A DNA stretch of 64,000 nucleotides from Panagrolaimus kolymaensis (lineage: Eukaryota; Nematoda; Chromadorea; Rhabditida; Panagrolaimidae): the NCBI GenBank assembly GCA_028622995.1, contig JAJQJQ010000008.1, forward strand, positions 2,480,001-2,544,000. Reading direction: 5' to 3'. A program made the translations under genes and the position numbers. Below, one piece after another: positions 51,168 through 62,185 of this stretch. The stretch's first letter is position 1, and the number at the start of each line of letters is the position of its first letter. The notes below the pieces were generated by a model that saw only the letters and a program-made list of their open reading frames with translations, did not search any database and was not told where the DNA came from.

Positions 51168-52027
51168 TTAAAAAATGCGAATGGAAGGTTTCTCAAATTT
51201 TGTATTCCAATTTTCAAGTAAGTTTTTAACAGCAATTTTTATAATTGTTCGATAAATTTCGGAATTATCCATGGATAAGAAAAAATCAAGACATAAATAA
51301 TAATTTGCTCTTCTACGTTTTATAAAATTACATATAAGAGTTAAATTAACATCGGTGGATAAATTATGAATAGTTAATTCTATAGTTTTACCTTGTGGAG
51401 CAAAGTTTAATAAACACATTTTTTCAAAAGTTTCATTTGTAAAAACTTCATTTTTGCAAGGATAATAAAGCCATTTAATTTTTGGAACTTTTGCAAGAAT
51501 TTTATAAATTGGAGTTATAGAACCATCATTTTCGAGAACATTAACATTTTTTAAGGAAAGTGTACTCATTTTTACATCACTACCATACATTAAAAAACCA
51601 AGATCATTGATTGTAATATTTTGGTTATAAATTTGCAATGTATAAAGGCTACATCGATAAATACACTTTGAAAGCTTAAATTCATGGTTATCATTAATTT
51701 GCGTCACAATGGTAAAGTTAAATCAAACCAATATTTGATTTTATCATTTTCCAAAAGAGGCATTCTTGTTCGATGGCGCCAATCTTGACTAGGAAGGAAA
51801 AAAAATAAGGAATTTTTATTTTGAGTAATATATTCATTAACAACAATAATTTGATTTTTAGCAAAAAAATATTTGCAAGTTTTTTGAAGTTTTGAAAGTC
51901 CATTAGGAGATTTTGGATTTTGAGTGATGTAATAAATTAAAGTATAAGGAAGTGAAAAATTTTGGCGATTTTGCGAAACTACTTTTGTAGAATTTTGAGT
52001 TTTACAAGAACTTGAAACTAAATCCAT
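51168..52027 (-). pseudogene. F-box-like family gene with one-base frameshift
   Basis: The N-terminal frame from ATG 52027 (MDLVSSSCKTQNSTK) carries FSLPYTLIYYITQNPKSPNG and LSKLQKTCKYFFAKN and ends at WFDLTLPL-stop. The C-terminal frame takes over at about 51713 (VTQINDNHEFKLSKCIYRC, IYKILAKVPKI, FTNETFEKM, PSIRIF). A single missing base near 51712 explains the break; otherwise about 285 codons are open. It lacks the FIHPNP start of the 0-14 kb members. It lies 37 kb from the main cluster, between two Hsp70-like loci. Confidence 0.8.
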
Positions 52028-52154
52028 GTCAATAACAATAATAAATTCAAGCCGTTATTAATAAGCAAAATGGCTCATTCAAAGGCAAAGAAGAAAAAAA
52101 AAACTTTCTTCGTTTTACGCCAAAAAATGTTATTTGCACTCTCAGACTTGTGTC

Positions 52155-52331
52155 GTTGATTTTATTGATTTTTGCATTTAAGGCCATCCATTCTTCCTTT
52201 TTTAAAATAAAAATAGCGAGCACAAACGACAATTATTCTCTTGCAATGCCATCGACAATAAAAAGTTAGTATGCCCATCCAAAAAGATAATATCTTAAAT
52301 GCTTTCTCTTGCATTGACATTTTGCCGCGCA
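52155..52331. repeat. Degenerate direct repeat, copy 1
   Basis: Begins TTGATTTTATTGAT and ends with the exact 20-mer GCATTGACATTTTGCCGCGC. The middle (ACAAACGACAA, AGTATG) is similar but diverged. The partner is at 52514-52681. Nature unknown. Confidence 0.6.
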
Positions 52332-52513
52332 ATTATAACCATATCTTAGACTTTCAGATTTTTTGCTGACTTTACAATTTTCGATTTTTTCTATCCCTCT
52401 TTTCTCTTTTGCTTTTTATTTTACTTCCCAAATACCTTTTAATTTTTATTTAAGTTTCATTTTTTCATTTTTATGCCATAGTTTTTTTTGCCTGATCTGT
52501 CTGCCTTTTTTAT

Positions 52514-52681
52514 GCCCTTGATTTTATTGATCTTTCAAATAAGAGGTCATTCCTTCTTCTTTTTTTAGAAAAACGAAGAATACAAACAAAAGTGTAAAAC
52601 TTTACATTGACAACGAACAAAAAAAAGCCAGTATGTGTCTTCAAAAAAAAGCGTTCGCATGCATTGACATTTTGCCGCGCA
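52514..52681. repeat. Degenerate direct repeat, copy 2
   Basis: Second copy of the segment at 52155-52331, ending with the same exact 20-mer. Conservation is highest at that end. Confidence 0.6.
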
Positions 52682-53079
52682 CTTTTTTTTTTGCTTACAC
52701 ATAGCCTAGGTGTTTTGCCATTTATTACTGATCCCATTTTGTCTTTTTTTTCTCGCTCATTCTTTCACTAGTCAGATTAATAAAAATTTTTGTATCTATG
52801 TTTCGTCTTTTTTTTTTTTTGAAGCCCCCTCTTTTTAAAAACGAATCAGCAATGTCATTAATTGCTTAAAAAAAGTTATATAAATTTACCAAAAAGTATT
52901 TTTTTGCAACTCCACAATTTTTTACTGAAATGTTTTAACTTTTCTTGTTTTGTAATTTTGTTTTTAATATGCAAAAAAGAAGATTTTTTTTATAAAAAAA
53001 GCTCGGTAATTAATTATTACAGAAACCTTAAATATTTCCAAAAATTTCCGTTCCTTCAACCGACGACAATAAAAAAATC

Positions 53080-53383
53080 ATGAATGTCAAGCTCTTCGTT
53101 ATTTTTGTTGCTCTTTTCGCTATTATTGCCTGCGATTATGTTTTGGACGGTTCTACTCTAAAAGCCGATGATAAAAAAATGGTAGGACAAATTTATATAT
53201 AATTTATTTATATAACATCGAATTTTTTTGTAGGCTCAAATCGAAGCGTTAATCTCCAAGCTAACCGCCGATAAACCATGTGATGAATCATGGCTATGCT
53301 CTCAAGCCATGTGCAACAGATGTTGTGGAGGATGTAAAGTATTTCCATGTGTTAAATACTTTTGTGATAATTGTTGCAAATAA
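53080..53383 (+). CDS. Secreted ten-cysteine peptide, second subtype
   Basis: Two exons, 53080-53181 and 53234-53383 (phase 0), 83 aa. The signal peptide is MNVKLFVIFVALFAIIACDY. The propeptide ends TADKP before the first Cys. The core has QAMCNRCCGGCKVFPC and YFCDNCCK with ten Cys. One of three members with D-K-P and F-P-C. It lies 0.4 kb before its tandem copy at 53767. Function unknown. Confidence 0.85.
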
Positions 53384-53766
53384 TTATGAAGATGATACAT
53401 AGCAATTTGAAAATGAAATGTTGAATTTTTTATGCAACAAAAAAACTTTCTAAGAAATAAAAAATCTTCTTCCAACAAAATTTGTCATACATACAATTTT
53501 TTAAAAAATTGTTGTTGAAAGGTTTTTTATTAATTTTTGTTGCATGATTCATTTTTTTGTAGATTGCATAAAACAAAATAATAATTTAAAATTAATTTTA
53601 TTGCAATTAAAAAAAACTCAAAACATTAAATCATTGTTTTTTTCACAAAACAAAAAAAAATAGTTGTGAAAGATGATCGTTAATTAGTCGAAAACAAAAA
53701 CTATAAATATATTTTTATTTTTTTCATAATTTCAAGTTTGTTTTTAATTTTTTGACGACAAAAATC
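53384..53766. other. Spacer between tandem peptide genes
   Basis: AT-rich. AACTATAAATAT near 53700, about 65 bp before the next ATG, is a TATA candidate. No coding sequence. Confidence 0.5.
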
Positions 53767-54088
53767 ATGGATTTCAAGCTCGTTCTTATTTTTGCTATTG
53801 CTGTTGCTTGCGTTTATGGTTTCGATTCACCTATAGAAGCCGAGGAGAGTGACAAAAAGGTAAAAAAATATTTGAATAAAAGATTTATAAATATATATTT
53901 TTTTACGATTCCATAATTTTTTATAGTCCAAATATTTGCCTTCACTAATTCGTTTCATCGATAAGCAAAACGCAGATAAACCATGTAGAGCCTCATGGTT
54001 ATGCGCCCAATCCATGTGTAATAAATGTTGTGAATCATGTTCTGGTTTTCCTTGTGTTTCAACCATGTGCAATTATTGTTGTAAATAA
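53767..54088 (+). CDS. Secreted ten-cysteine peptide, second subtype
   Basis: Two exons, 53767-53859 and 53927-54088 (phase 0), 84 aa. The signal peptide MDFKLVLIFAIAVACVYG is a few residues shorter than in its paralogues. The propeptide ends NADKP. The core has QSMCNKCCESCSGFPC and TMCNYCCK, closest to 45893-46220. Intact frame and splice sites (GTAAAA, TTTATAG). Function unknown. Confidence 0.85.
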
Positions 54089-54563
54089 AAAAAGTTGATG
54101 GATAACATTTTTATGGAAATCATTATTTTTAATAAATATTTATATCTTTTATTATTTTATTTTACTATAAAAAATAAAAAATATATATAATAATAAAAAG
54201 CTGCGGTTCAATAAAAGATTTCTGTTTCTCAACTTATTTCTCATTGTTTTATGCGTTGATGTTTATCTTTTTTTTGCCTTTTATTTAGTACTAAAGGAAT
54301 TAAAAGCTTGAAGAAGAAAAAAATAGAAAAAAAATGTTAGTAAAATTGGAAAAAAATGGTAAGCTTTAATCGATCAACTAAAAATGAAAAGAAAAAAGCA
54401 AAAAAAAATTTCACAAAAAACTTTTTATTTTATGATTAAAGTTTTAGCAACGAGAGAGGAATAAAAATTGCTAGCATTGATAGCAAATTTTTTTAATGTA
54501 AACACCAAATTTATTGATTTTAACCATTTTCTTTTCTTTCTTTTTTTCACCTCTGTTAAAGGG
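54089..54563. other. Intergenic, no gene recognised
   Basis: AT-rich spacer before the intact Hsp70-like gene. No heat-shock-element array (repeated nGAAn in alternating orientation) is obvious to the eye. Confidence 0.4.
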
Positions 54564-57003
54564 ATGGTTGTTCATGTTGGAATTTCTGCATATGAAGGTA
54601 ACGTAAGATATTATAATGATGTTAGCAAAGAAACGAAAGATTTCAAAATAGATTTAGGTATTCCATTTATTGGGTTTATTATAATTTAATGTTTAACAGA
54701 ATTTTAGTTAATCAAAATGACATCAATAAAATCGACACTATGTATATGCAAATTAAACAAAGGATTGGTGGAGCTTTTGGATGTGTCTGTATTTATTTAC
54801 TTGAAAATTATAACAATGAAATTCGAAAAAAGTTTATTGATAGTGGAATGCATTTTGGATTTTTAAAGGTTGCATTCATCGATTGGAGCACTTTATTATA
54901 CATGAACTTGGCTTCTCGAGCACAATTTATACCTAAAGAAAATGATATAATATGGATTTTATGGTCAACGAGATGTTATATATGGGAAAAAACCAATACA
55001 AAAGTTAAAATGATTAAAGCATTTTTAAATGTTTCTCTTACAACCGAAGATAAATTAAAGCGGACTAAAATGGATTCAGGTTTAAATCGAAATCCAGATA
55101 AACTTTTTGTAACTAAATCAAGTAAAGTTGATATAATTATTGCAAAAAAAATATTTCCATCGTGTAGTTGTATTCTTTTTTCGGATAACTGGAACAAAGT
55201 TGGTGGAGCTATGATCAAAGCTCAAATAATGGCAAATGATTTGCATTTTTTAACTTTTGATACATTTATGTATTTAAAAAGGTTTGTTTTTATCAAAATA
55301 AATGGGAAGGATGTTATAACATTTGATGAATATGAACCGTTGCCAATTGAAAGATCAGCAATTTATAATTTAGAAAATAGCGAAAGTGTTTTAATCGTAA
55401 GTTTGCAGCATAATTTTTAACTCCTCCATGAATAAAAAAATAAGTTTCGCTCACAATTTTTGTTTTCAGATTTCAAGTGAAAATGCTTTTTGCGAAAGCA
55501 TTCAACTTACTCCTTCCATGTTAAGCACAAGGAAATGTTTAATCACAGTGATTGCAGATGAAAATAAAATATTCGTTGTAAAATGTTCCGAAGTACTAAT
55601 GCAGCCTCTTCATCCTCCTATACCCATGCAACCAATAGAAAGACATGTAGAAAATATACATTTAAATCCAAACACCAAAAAAATAGTAGAAAATAAAAAT
55701 TCTTATTCTATCCCTAAAAAATTAACATCTTTTGATGAAAATATTTATGCTCTTGGAATTGATCTTGGAACCTCACGATGTTGTGCTGCGGTAAGCCGTC
55801 GAAATGGAATTGAAACTGTGGCCCTTGAAAATACAGGTGAAAGGCTACTTCCCTCTTACGTGTCGTTTAGTGAAGAAAAAGAAAAATGTGGTCAAATTGT
55901 TGTGAATCAATTGCAACATTACTCTAAATCAACCATATTTGATTCAAAAAGAATTATTGGAAGGAGTTTTCACGAAGTTAATATAAGTGAAAGTTGGCCT
56001 TTTGAAATAATCAACAAAGTTGGTGAACCTATTTTGCGCGTTCAAGGACCTAATAAAATTTTGGAAAAGCAACCAGAAGAAATAGCAGCAATTTTATTAA
56101 AACACATTAAACAGAAAGTTGAAGAATTTCAAGGAAAAAAATTAACAGAAGTTGTGATAACCGTACCAGCTGCATTTTCGGATAACCAAAAATCTGCCAC
56201 TTCTGTTGCTGGATTATTAGCTGGTTGGGAAAATATTCATTTATTACCTGAACCTGTAGCTGCATCAATGGCGTATTTTGTCGATCGACCAATTCCAAAT
56301 AATTTTACTATGCTTCTTTTTGATTTTGGTGGAGGTACTTTGGATGTGTGTGTTTTTAATGTTACAAATGATACTTTATCCATAATTAGTAAAGCTGGAA
56401 ATAACAATCTTGGTGGTAGAGATTGCGACAATATTTTATTCAATCATTTTTCATTAATTTTAAAAAATCAATATTTAACTGAAGTTTCTCAAAATCCTAA
56501 ATTAAAATATCGATTAATACAAAAATGCATGGAAATAAAACATGTTTTAACAATTCAAACTGAAGCAAGGTAATTTAAATTTAATACTGAGATTTATTTT
56601 TTGAGATTTGTTTTTTAGGTTTGATGTAAATGATTTTAACGCAAATATTGAAGATAGTATAGCTATCACCCGACAAGGCTTTGAAGCTATGTCTTCTACA
56701 ATTTTGAATCAAATAAGAGAAGTTATAATTAATGCCCTGTCTATTGCAAATTATACTTCAAGAGATATTAATAAAATTTTATTAGCTGGTGGTAGCTCTC
56801 GAATGCCAATGGTCAAACAACTTCTTGCAAGTATGTTTTCGAACGCTGAACATTGTTGTGAAGAAAATCCCGATGAAGTCGTGGCTATTGGAGCCGCTTA
56901 TTATGCTTATTATCTCAATTCTCAAAAAGGAGTATCTCGTCTAACGAATAATTATGCAAATTCAAGTGAAAATAATAAATTTGCACATTCAACAAGGTTT
57001 TAG
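54564..57003 (+). CDS. Hsp70-family ATPase-domain protein with a degenerate N-terminal NBD-like half
   Basis: Four exons, 54564-54657, 54708-55396, 55470-56569 and 56619-57003, all phases closing; 755 aa, no lesion. Residues 1-261 (MVVHVGISAYEG, NKIDTMYMQIKQRIGG, CVCIYLLENYNNEIRKKF, DIIWILWSTRCYIWEK) follow the order of an Hsp70 nucleotide-binding domain but lack its phosphate loops. After a linker rich in Pro, residues about 355-740 are a full NBD: ALGIDLGTSRCCAAV (phosphate 1), FDSKRIIG with the catalytic Lys, LLPEPVAAS with the catalytic Glu, DFGGGTLDVCVF (phosphate 2) and LAGGSSRMPMVKQLL (adenosine). The protein ends HSTRF with no substrate-binding domain and no EEVD-type tail. ATP binding is expected; classical chaperone activity is not. 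It is the reference for loci at 22875, 48300 and 61984. Confidence 0.9.
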
Positions 57004-57229
57004 CAAAATTGAAAGAATATAAAACTTTTTATTATAAAAATTTATAAAAAATTATTTTTTTAAAATAAAATTGTAAAATTTATAAAAAATTAACTGGAGT
57101 ATGGTAATTTGTATTTCCATTTTTAGAAGTGTTACTTTTAAACCATCACACAATTTCAACTTTTATTTGATTTTTATTAGGCTCTCTCAACATATCATAA
57201 ACAAAATATAAAAATAACATTTTTTTTAT

Positions 57230-58447
57230 TTAATATGTTGTCACAATTGAGGATCGCCTATTAAGATAAAGCTTGAATCTTTCACACTCTTTTCGAGGAT
57301 ATCTTAAAAATTTGAAAGAAAATTTAACAAAATTTATTATAGCTTCTCTGTATCCAGTCAAAATCGATAAAACAACAATAGATTCCATAAAAATTCTTAA
57401 TTGTCTGATTGCAGGAAAAATCATTTGATCAGTTAATCCTATAGAATCACCAAGCCATAAAGGAAGATTTATTTCTATACAATGTCCATCCTCGCCTGAC
57501 ATGAAATCTTCGCACGAATCACTATAGGGCGATCTTGAAACATTTATACCAAAAATATCGAACAACATTTCATCGATGCTTCGATTTAATTCAACAAAAA
57601 AGAATAAAGTATTTATAAAAGTTTGAAGTAAAATCACAATAAAAATTCTTAAAGAATTAATAAAATCTTTTCGATTGTGTTGTTGAGTTTGAAATTTAGT
57701 ATGTTTTAATATTCGTCCCATAATCATCATGGCAGCTATAATTGAAATGGAAAGACATATGAAAGGTTTTAAATGAACAATAAAACGAAAAATTATTTCC
57801 AATTCAGTTAAACAATGATAAATAAAATCATTTGGAAGATATTGATAACATAAATCAAAATTTGTTGAATTTTGGATTTCTAAATTAGCTTCACAAATTT
57901 CTTCTAAATTTATTTCTCGATTCAATGCAAGTTGACCAAATCCATTATCAATGTGAAGAAAAATAATAATAAAATTATAAATAAAAATTAAACAAAAAAT
58001 TCGTCGATTTTTTGTAAGTTTTTCATAAAAATCAGCAAAATATAAACACAAAAATCGATTGAAGGATAATAAAAGTAAAGAGCAATAAGGATTGGTATCA
58101 ATGATATTTTTAATGAAATTTTGAAAATATAAAACATTCGTACCCGAAATTTCTTCATACCAACCATCTCGAAAATATTGATAAGCTTCGTAATCGCGAA
58201 TATAATCAAACGAAATAATTAAATCCCAACATGCTTGGTTTAGAATAAACCAACGATAATGTTCTTTAATTCCACCAAAAATAGAGATAAGAATGATGGG
58301 AATTAATAAAGCCATGCAAATGTGACCAAAATAATTGTCATAAAGTATGAAAGTAAAATTAGCTATAAAGCATTGAGCTCTATCAATATCAGCATATTTA
58401 CTACCAGCAATAAAACATATAAATTTATTTTTCTTTTTTTCAGTCAT
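57230..58447 (-). CDS. Intronless seven-transmembrane receptor
   Basis: A single exon of 405 aa (MTEKKKNKFICFIAGSKYAD). TM segments include ICMALLIPIILISIFG, WFILNQACWDLIISFDYI, CSLLLLSFNRFLCLYFADFY, IFCLIFIYNFIIIFL, FICLSISIIAAMMIMG, LRIFIVILLQTFINTLFFFV and LRIFMESIVVLSILTGY. The W-F-I-L-N-Q-A-x-W-D and R-F-L-C-x-Y-x-x-F-Y signatures tie it to 36303 and 39461, at lower identity. It shares the lack of introns with them. The extracellular loop before TM5 has one Cys pair candidate. Probably a chemosensory GPCR; the subfamily is not recognised. Confidence 0.85.
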   Translation of the reverse strand: MTEKKKNKFICFIAGSKYADIDRAQCFIANFTFILYDNYFGHICMALLIPIILISIFGGIKEHYRWFILNQACWDLIISFDYIRDYEAYQYFRDGWYEEISGTNVLYFQNFIKNIIDTNPYCSLLLLSFNRFLCLYFADFYEKLTKNRRIFCLIFIYNFIIIFLHIDNGFGQLALNREINLEEICEANLEIQNSTNFDLCYQYLPNDFIYHCLTELEIIFRFIVHLKPFICLSISIIAAMMIMGRILKHTKFQTQQHNRKDFINSLRIFIVILLQTFINTLFFFVELNRSIDEMLFDIFGINVSRSPYSDSCEDFMSGEDGHCIEINLPLWLGDSIGLTDQMIFPAIRQLRIFMESIVVLSILTGYREAIINFVKFSFKFLRYPRKECERFKLYLNRRSSIVTTY

Positions 58448-59074
58448 AATTTTTTAATCATTCAAAAAAATTTTTAAAAACAACTAACAAATACACAGTT
58501 TTCAAAGAATGTGAACGAATAACAAATGAGAAAAAAGTCAAATTTGTAGCATAAAAATTAAAGTCATTTACATATTTGTTTCATAAATAGAAAAAAAAAT
58601 TCTATATTTAGCAAATTTTTTGGCTGCTAATAACAATTTTAACATTATTTTTAAGTGTCATTTTTTTATTATTATAAATGCGTTATGTGTCAAAAATAGA
58701 GCTATAAATAAATTTATAAAAATTCAAAATAATAACAAAACTGAGGTAACATGCTACAATAATAAGCTACTCTGTTCATAAAACTTTTATTATAAATTAA
58801 ATCAAAAAAACTACAAAATTAAAGTAAATATGTGTTTTTCATTTTTAAAAAATAATGTATTGTTTTTTTTTTCTCTGTTTTTGTAAGTTACTTTTTTTTC
58901 TTCTAAACATTTATGTTTGGTTTAAATTATTACATACAATTATGGTTTAAAATAATGGTCACACATTCTTGGTAAAGTTTTTTTCACTGTCGGTGGTTGT
59001 TGTTGCTTCGATTATTTAGCAAATAAAATTATAATTTATGAATGATTTTTTCTTCTTCTTTCTTGAATTCCATT
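58448..59074. other. Intergenic, no gene recognised
   Basis: AT-rich spacer with AGCTATAAATAAATTTATA near 58690. No coding sequence seen. Confidence 0.45.
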
Positions 59075-59455
59075 TTAATATATAATTTGTTGTTGATTTA
59101 AAATTTTTGTGCCATTCATTGAAGTCATGATTGCAAAGTATGTATTAGCATTTCGGTTAATCGAAGCAAAATATCCATGATTCGTAAAAAATTCTTTAAA
59201 AATTAGAGGCACTTTCATTGCACAAGAGATCTAAAAGAAATTTTTATTGATTATTTCCAACTAAATTTTATAGAAAAAACTTACACTCAAAAAACTAGCA
59301 AAATCAATAATAAGAACAAATTTAAATATATTATAAAATGATCCTTTAAAAGATGTTTTTCGTTTGCAAAATAACAACACCAACATGGATGCATGAAATG
59401 AATAAACAATTATTTCAATCACCGTTGAAATAACAATGAATTCAATAGATACCAT
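59075..59455 (-). pseudogene. Srg-like receptor gene, 3'-truncated
   Basis: Two exons survive: 59455-59285 (MVSIEFIVISTVIEIIVYSF, then KRKTSFKGSFYNIFK) and 59230-59075 (VPLIFKEFFTNHGYFASI). They match exons 1 and 2 of the intact receptor at 60469-61563, with the same 171-nt first exon. After NTYFAIMTS similarity ends and a stop follows, so TM3-TM7 are missing. An inverted partial duplicate 1 kb from its source. Confidence 0.8.
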
Positions 59456-60468
59456 TTTAAATTGTTTACAATATTTATTTAGAAGGAAACAACGTTGCTT
59501 ATTTTTTCAACCAACTTAAATTAAATAATAAATGTACTTGACTCTTTTTACTATTATACTTTGTTTTGTATCACCAAAAAATTAATTTTTTGTTACTTCC
59601 TTCTTTTTTTTGTACTAATGAGCAAAAAACAATATTAAATGAATTAATAGTTACTTTGGCTTTTAATTATATTTTTTAGACACTTTATTTATTTTTAATT
59701 ATCTAATTTGATTAACTTTTTTAAAGTCACTCTATTGTGTCAAAAAGTGAGTAATATGGTAAAGTACAAAAGCAATTTTTATAACAGTTTTTTTTATTTT
59801 TCAGGCAATTACAATGACTTTTTTTTAATAAAAAAGAATTTAAGAAAACTTAAGCAATTACATAAATATATTTTTTTTAATTATGAACATTCTATTAACT
59901 TTGCATTCAACCTTGCATGTGGAACAACAATTAATAAATCTCAAATTATATCATCAAAGGCTTAAATAGTTACACGAAAGTTTGAATTACTCCGCTTTGC
60001 AAAACGAACTTTAATTTGCTGGGAAGATATTTTAAAAAAGGCCTCAAATTTGGGATGGGTTTTTAAGCCTTTTTGAATCAAAATGCATACCAAAATTTCA
60101 TTTAGTTTTCCGCTCTATTGGCACCATTCGGACCAAAGCCCAGTTTCTAACGCATCAAACTTTTATGAAAAAAATTGTATTATATTTCTGTTTTGAATTG
60201 CTTGATTTTAATTACTCAAATTTCCCGCATGAATTATAATTTGTCTCGAGAAAAATTTTATATGCATCAAAATGAAAGTGTTATTAAAAAAAGGCTTAAA
60301 CCATGTCTAGCAATGACAATAAATTTTGAAAACTGTTTTAATTGTTTGATAATTTTTGCAATGGCGCATATAAATAATTGGGAAGAGAGAAAATAAAAAG
60401 CTTACTTTTAAAATCTTTTTTTTCGTGGATGAAAGATTTTTTTCGTAAATTCAAAACAATATCGATCA
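59456..60468. other. Divergent spacer, no gene recognised
   Basis: About 1 kb between two diverging receptor copies. ORFs of 60-85 codons lack recognisable motifs. A less AT-rich stretch at 60000-60150 could be a decayed element but shows no terminal repeats. Confidence 0.4.
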
Positions 60469-61563
60469 ATGGTTTCAGTTGAATCAATAATTATTTTATT
60501 TGTGATTGAAATAATTTTATATTCATTTCAAGCCTCCATGTTGGTGTTGTTATTTTACAAACGAAAAACTTCTTTTAAAGGATCATTTTATAATATTTTT
60601 CGAATTGTACTTATTGCTGATTTGGCATTTTTCTTTTATGTAAGTTTTAGCATTATTTCCAGAGATAGCTTTATAAACATTTATTTTTATAGCTTTTATT
60701 CCAATTAAAATTGCCACTTATATTTGTGGAATTTTATAAAAATAATGGATATCTTGCTTCTATTAGTGTTAATTCTTCCACATATTTATTAATCCTGCAA
60801 TATCTAGGACATTTGCTTATGTCTTTTAATCGTTTTACTGTATTTTGGTTTCCTCTCAAACATAAATGGATTTGGAGCAAAAATTGGTACATTTACACTC
60901 TCATTGTGTTACCATTTTTTCATGTTTGCTATAAACTTCATGAACCTGGTGAATATATATTTGGAAATGATAATACTACAGTTATAGGAACATTGGTTAA
61001 TAAAACTGTTCACTCGTTAACATATTTTATATCCACAATAATTTATATAGCAATTACGGCGGTTGCTGCAATTTTTAATGTTTTATCGTATATTAAATTT
61101 AGATCGAGTAAACATTCGACAAGTGCAAGTGAAAAAAGTTTATTTTGTATGTTTTTATTTTCTTCTCGAGGGCTATAATTTCAAATTAATTTTAATTCAA
61201 AGTTCTTTTCTTATTAAAATATAATTAATTTTCAGTTACCACTTGTTTAATTTTTTTTGTTCAAATTTTTCGACTTGGTTACAGTGTAGGTCAAGTGTTT
61301 ATTACAAATGAAACCATTAAGGAATTTATAATTAATACTTTCCAATATATTGCTGATGGCTTTGCATGGTCTGGAAGCATTTCATTGATATTGTTAAGGT
61401 AATTATTTGAGAGTTAGAATTTAAAAAAATTGTTGTTCCTTGGTTTTTTAGTCCAACAATTAGAAGAGAATATGCAAACTTTTATTGGCGTAAAACGTCA
61501 TCTCAATTAACTTCGACTTCTGTAATTCCTATTACAAATTCAAATAAACGTCAAAATATATGA
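60469..61563 (+). CDS. Srg-like seven-transmembrane chemoreceptor
   Basis: Four exons, 60469-60639, 60693-61146, 61236-61398 and 61452-61563, phases closing; 299 aa. TM segments: IIILFVIEIILYSFQASMLV, FYNIFRIVLIADLAFFFY, YLLILQYLGHLLMSFNRFTV, WYIYTLIVLPFFHVCYKL, FISTIIYIAITAVAAIFNVL and FTTCLIFFVQIFRLG, plus a last one near ADGFAWSGSISLILL. F-N-R-F-T-V-F-W-F-P-L-K-H-K-W-I-W after TM3 and the late S-G-S-I-S-L-I-L-L-S-P-T-I-R segment fit the nematode Srg superfamily. Chemosensory GPCR by family. Intact. It has introns, unlike the neighbour at 57230-58447, and is unrelated to it. Confidence 0.85.
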
Positions 61564-61983
61564 GGAAATGAAAAAATTTTGTTTGAAAAAGAACAGACTG
61601 ACTAATATTTGTTTGAGTTTTAATTAATTGTAGCTTAAACTTCATTTTATAGAGTAATTTCGGAAATAATTATGAAAGTTTTCGCATCGGAAATTATTCC
61701 CCAACCCAATATAATAATCAAATTTCAATGATAAAATTAGTATTTTTTGTCTATTATAATTGTACTTTAAATTGTCTTTTAATGAAGTTAATGGAAAGGG
61801 AGGAAAAAAATTGTTATCTATAAAAAAATGAAGCTGGTTTTTTTTATTCAAAAATTTTTTTGCATGAAGCAATGAATGCTTTTTATGATAAAAACAAAAA
61901 AAAACGATAAAAATAGTTATTACTTTATTGATTTTCACATTTTTTGTTTATATTTTAAAAACTTTTAACAATTTTTTTTGAAA
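61564..61983. other. Intergenic, no gene recognised
   Basis: AT-rich spacer before the Hsp70-like locus. Nothing supported. Confidence 0.5.
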
Positions 61984-62185
61984 ATGTCTTTTCATGTTGG
62001 AATTGATCCAGAATACGGTAGCATTTCAGTGTATAATAAAATCTTCAAAGAAACATTTCGTTTGGAAATTACTACGAAACGTAAGTTTCTGTTTAATGCA
62101 AAGTCTTGAAATAATTTTTAATTAAGTTAATTATAGTCATCAGAGAAAGTAAAGATGTAGATGTGAAAAAAATGTTTAAAGAAAT

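Larger units (their letters stand above)
52028..53079. other. Intergenic with a degenerate direct repeat
   Basis: No gene seen. Two related segments are listed separately (52155-52331 and 52514-52681). TATAAAT near 52878 and TATAAAAAAAG near 52991 are possible TATA elements for the peptide gene at 53080. Confidence 0.45.
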
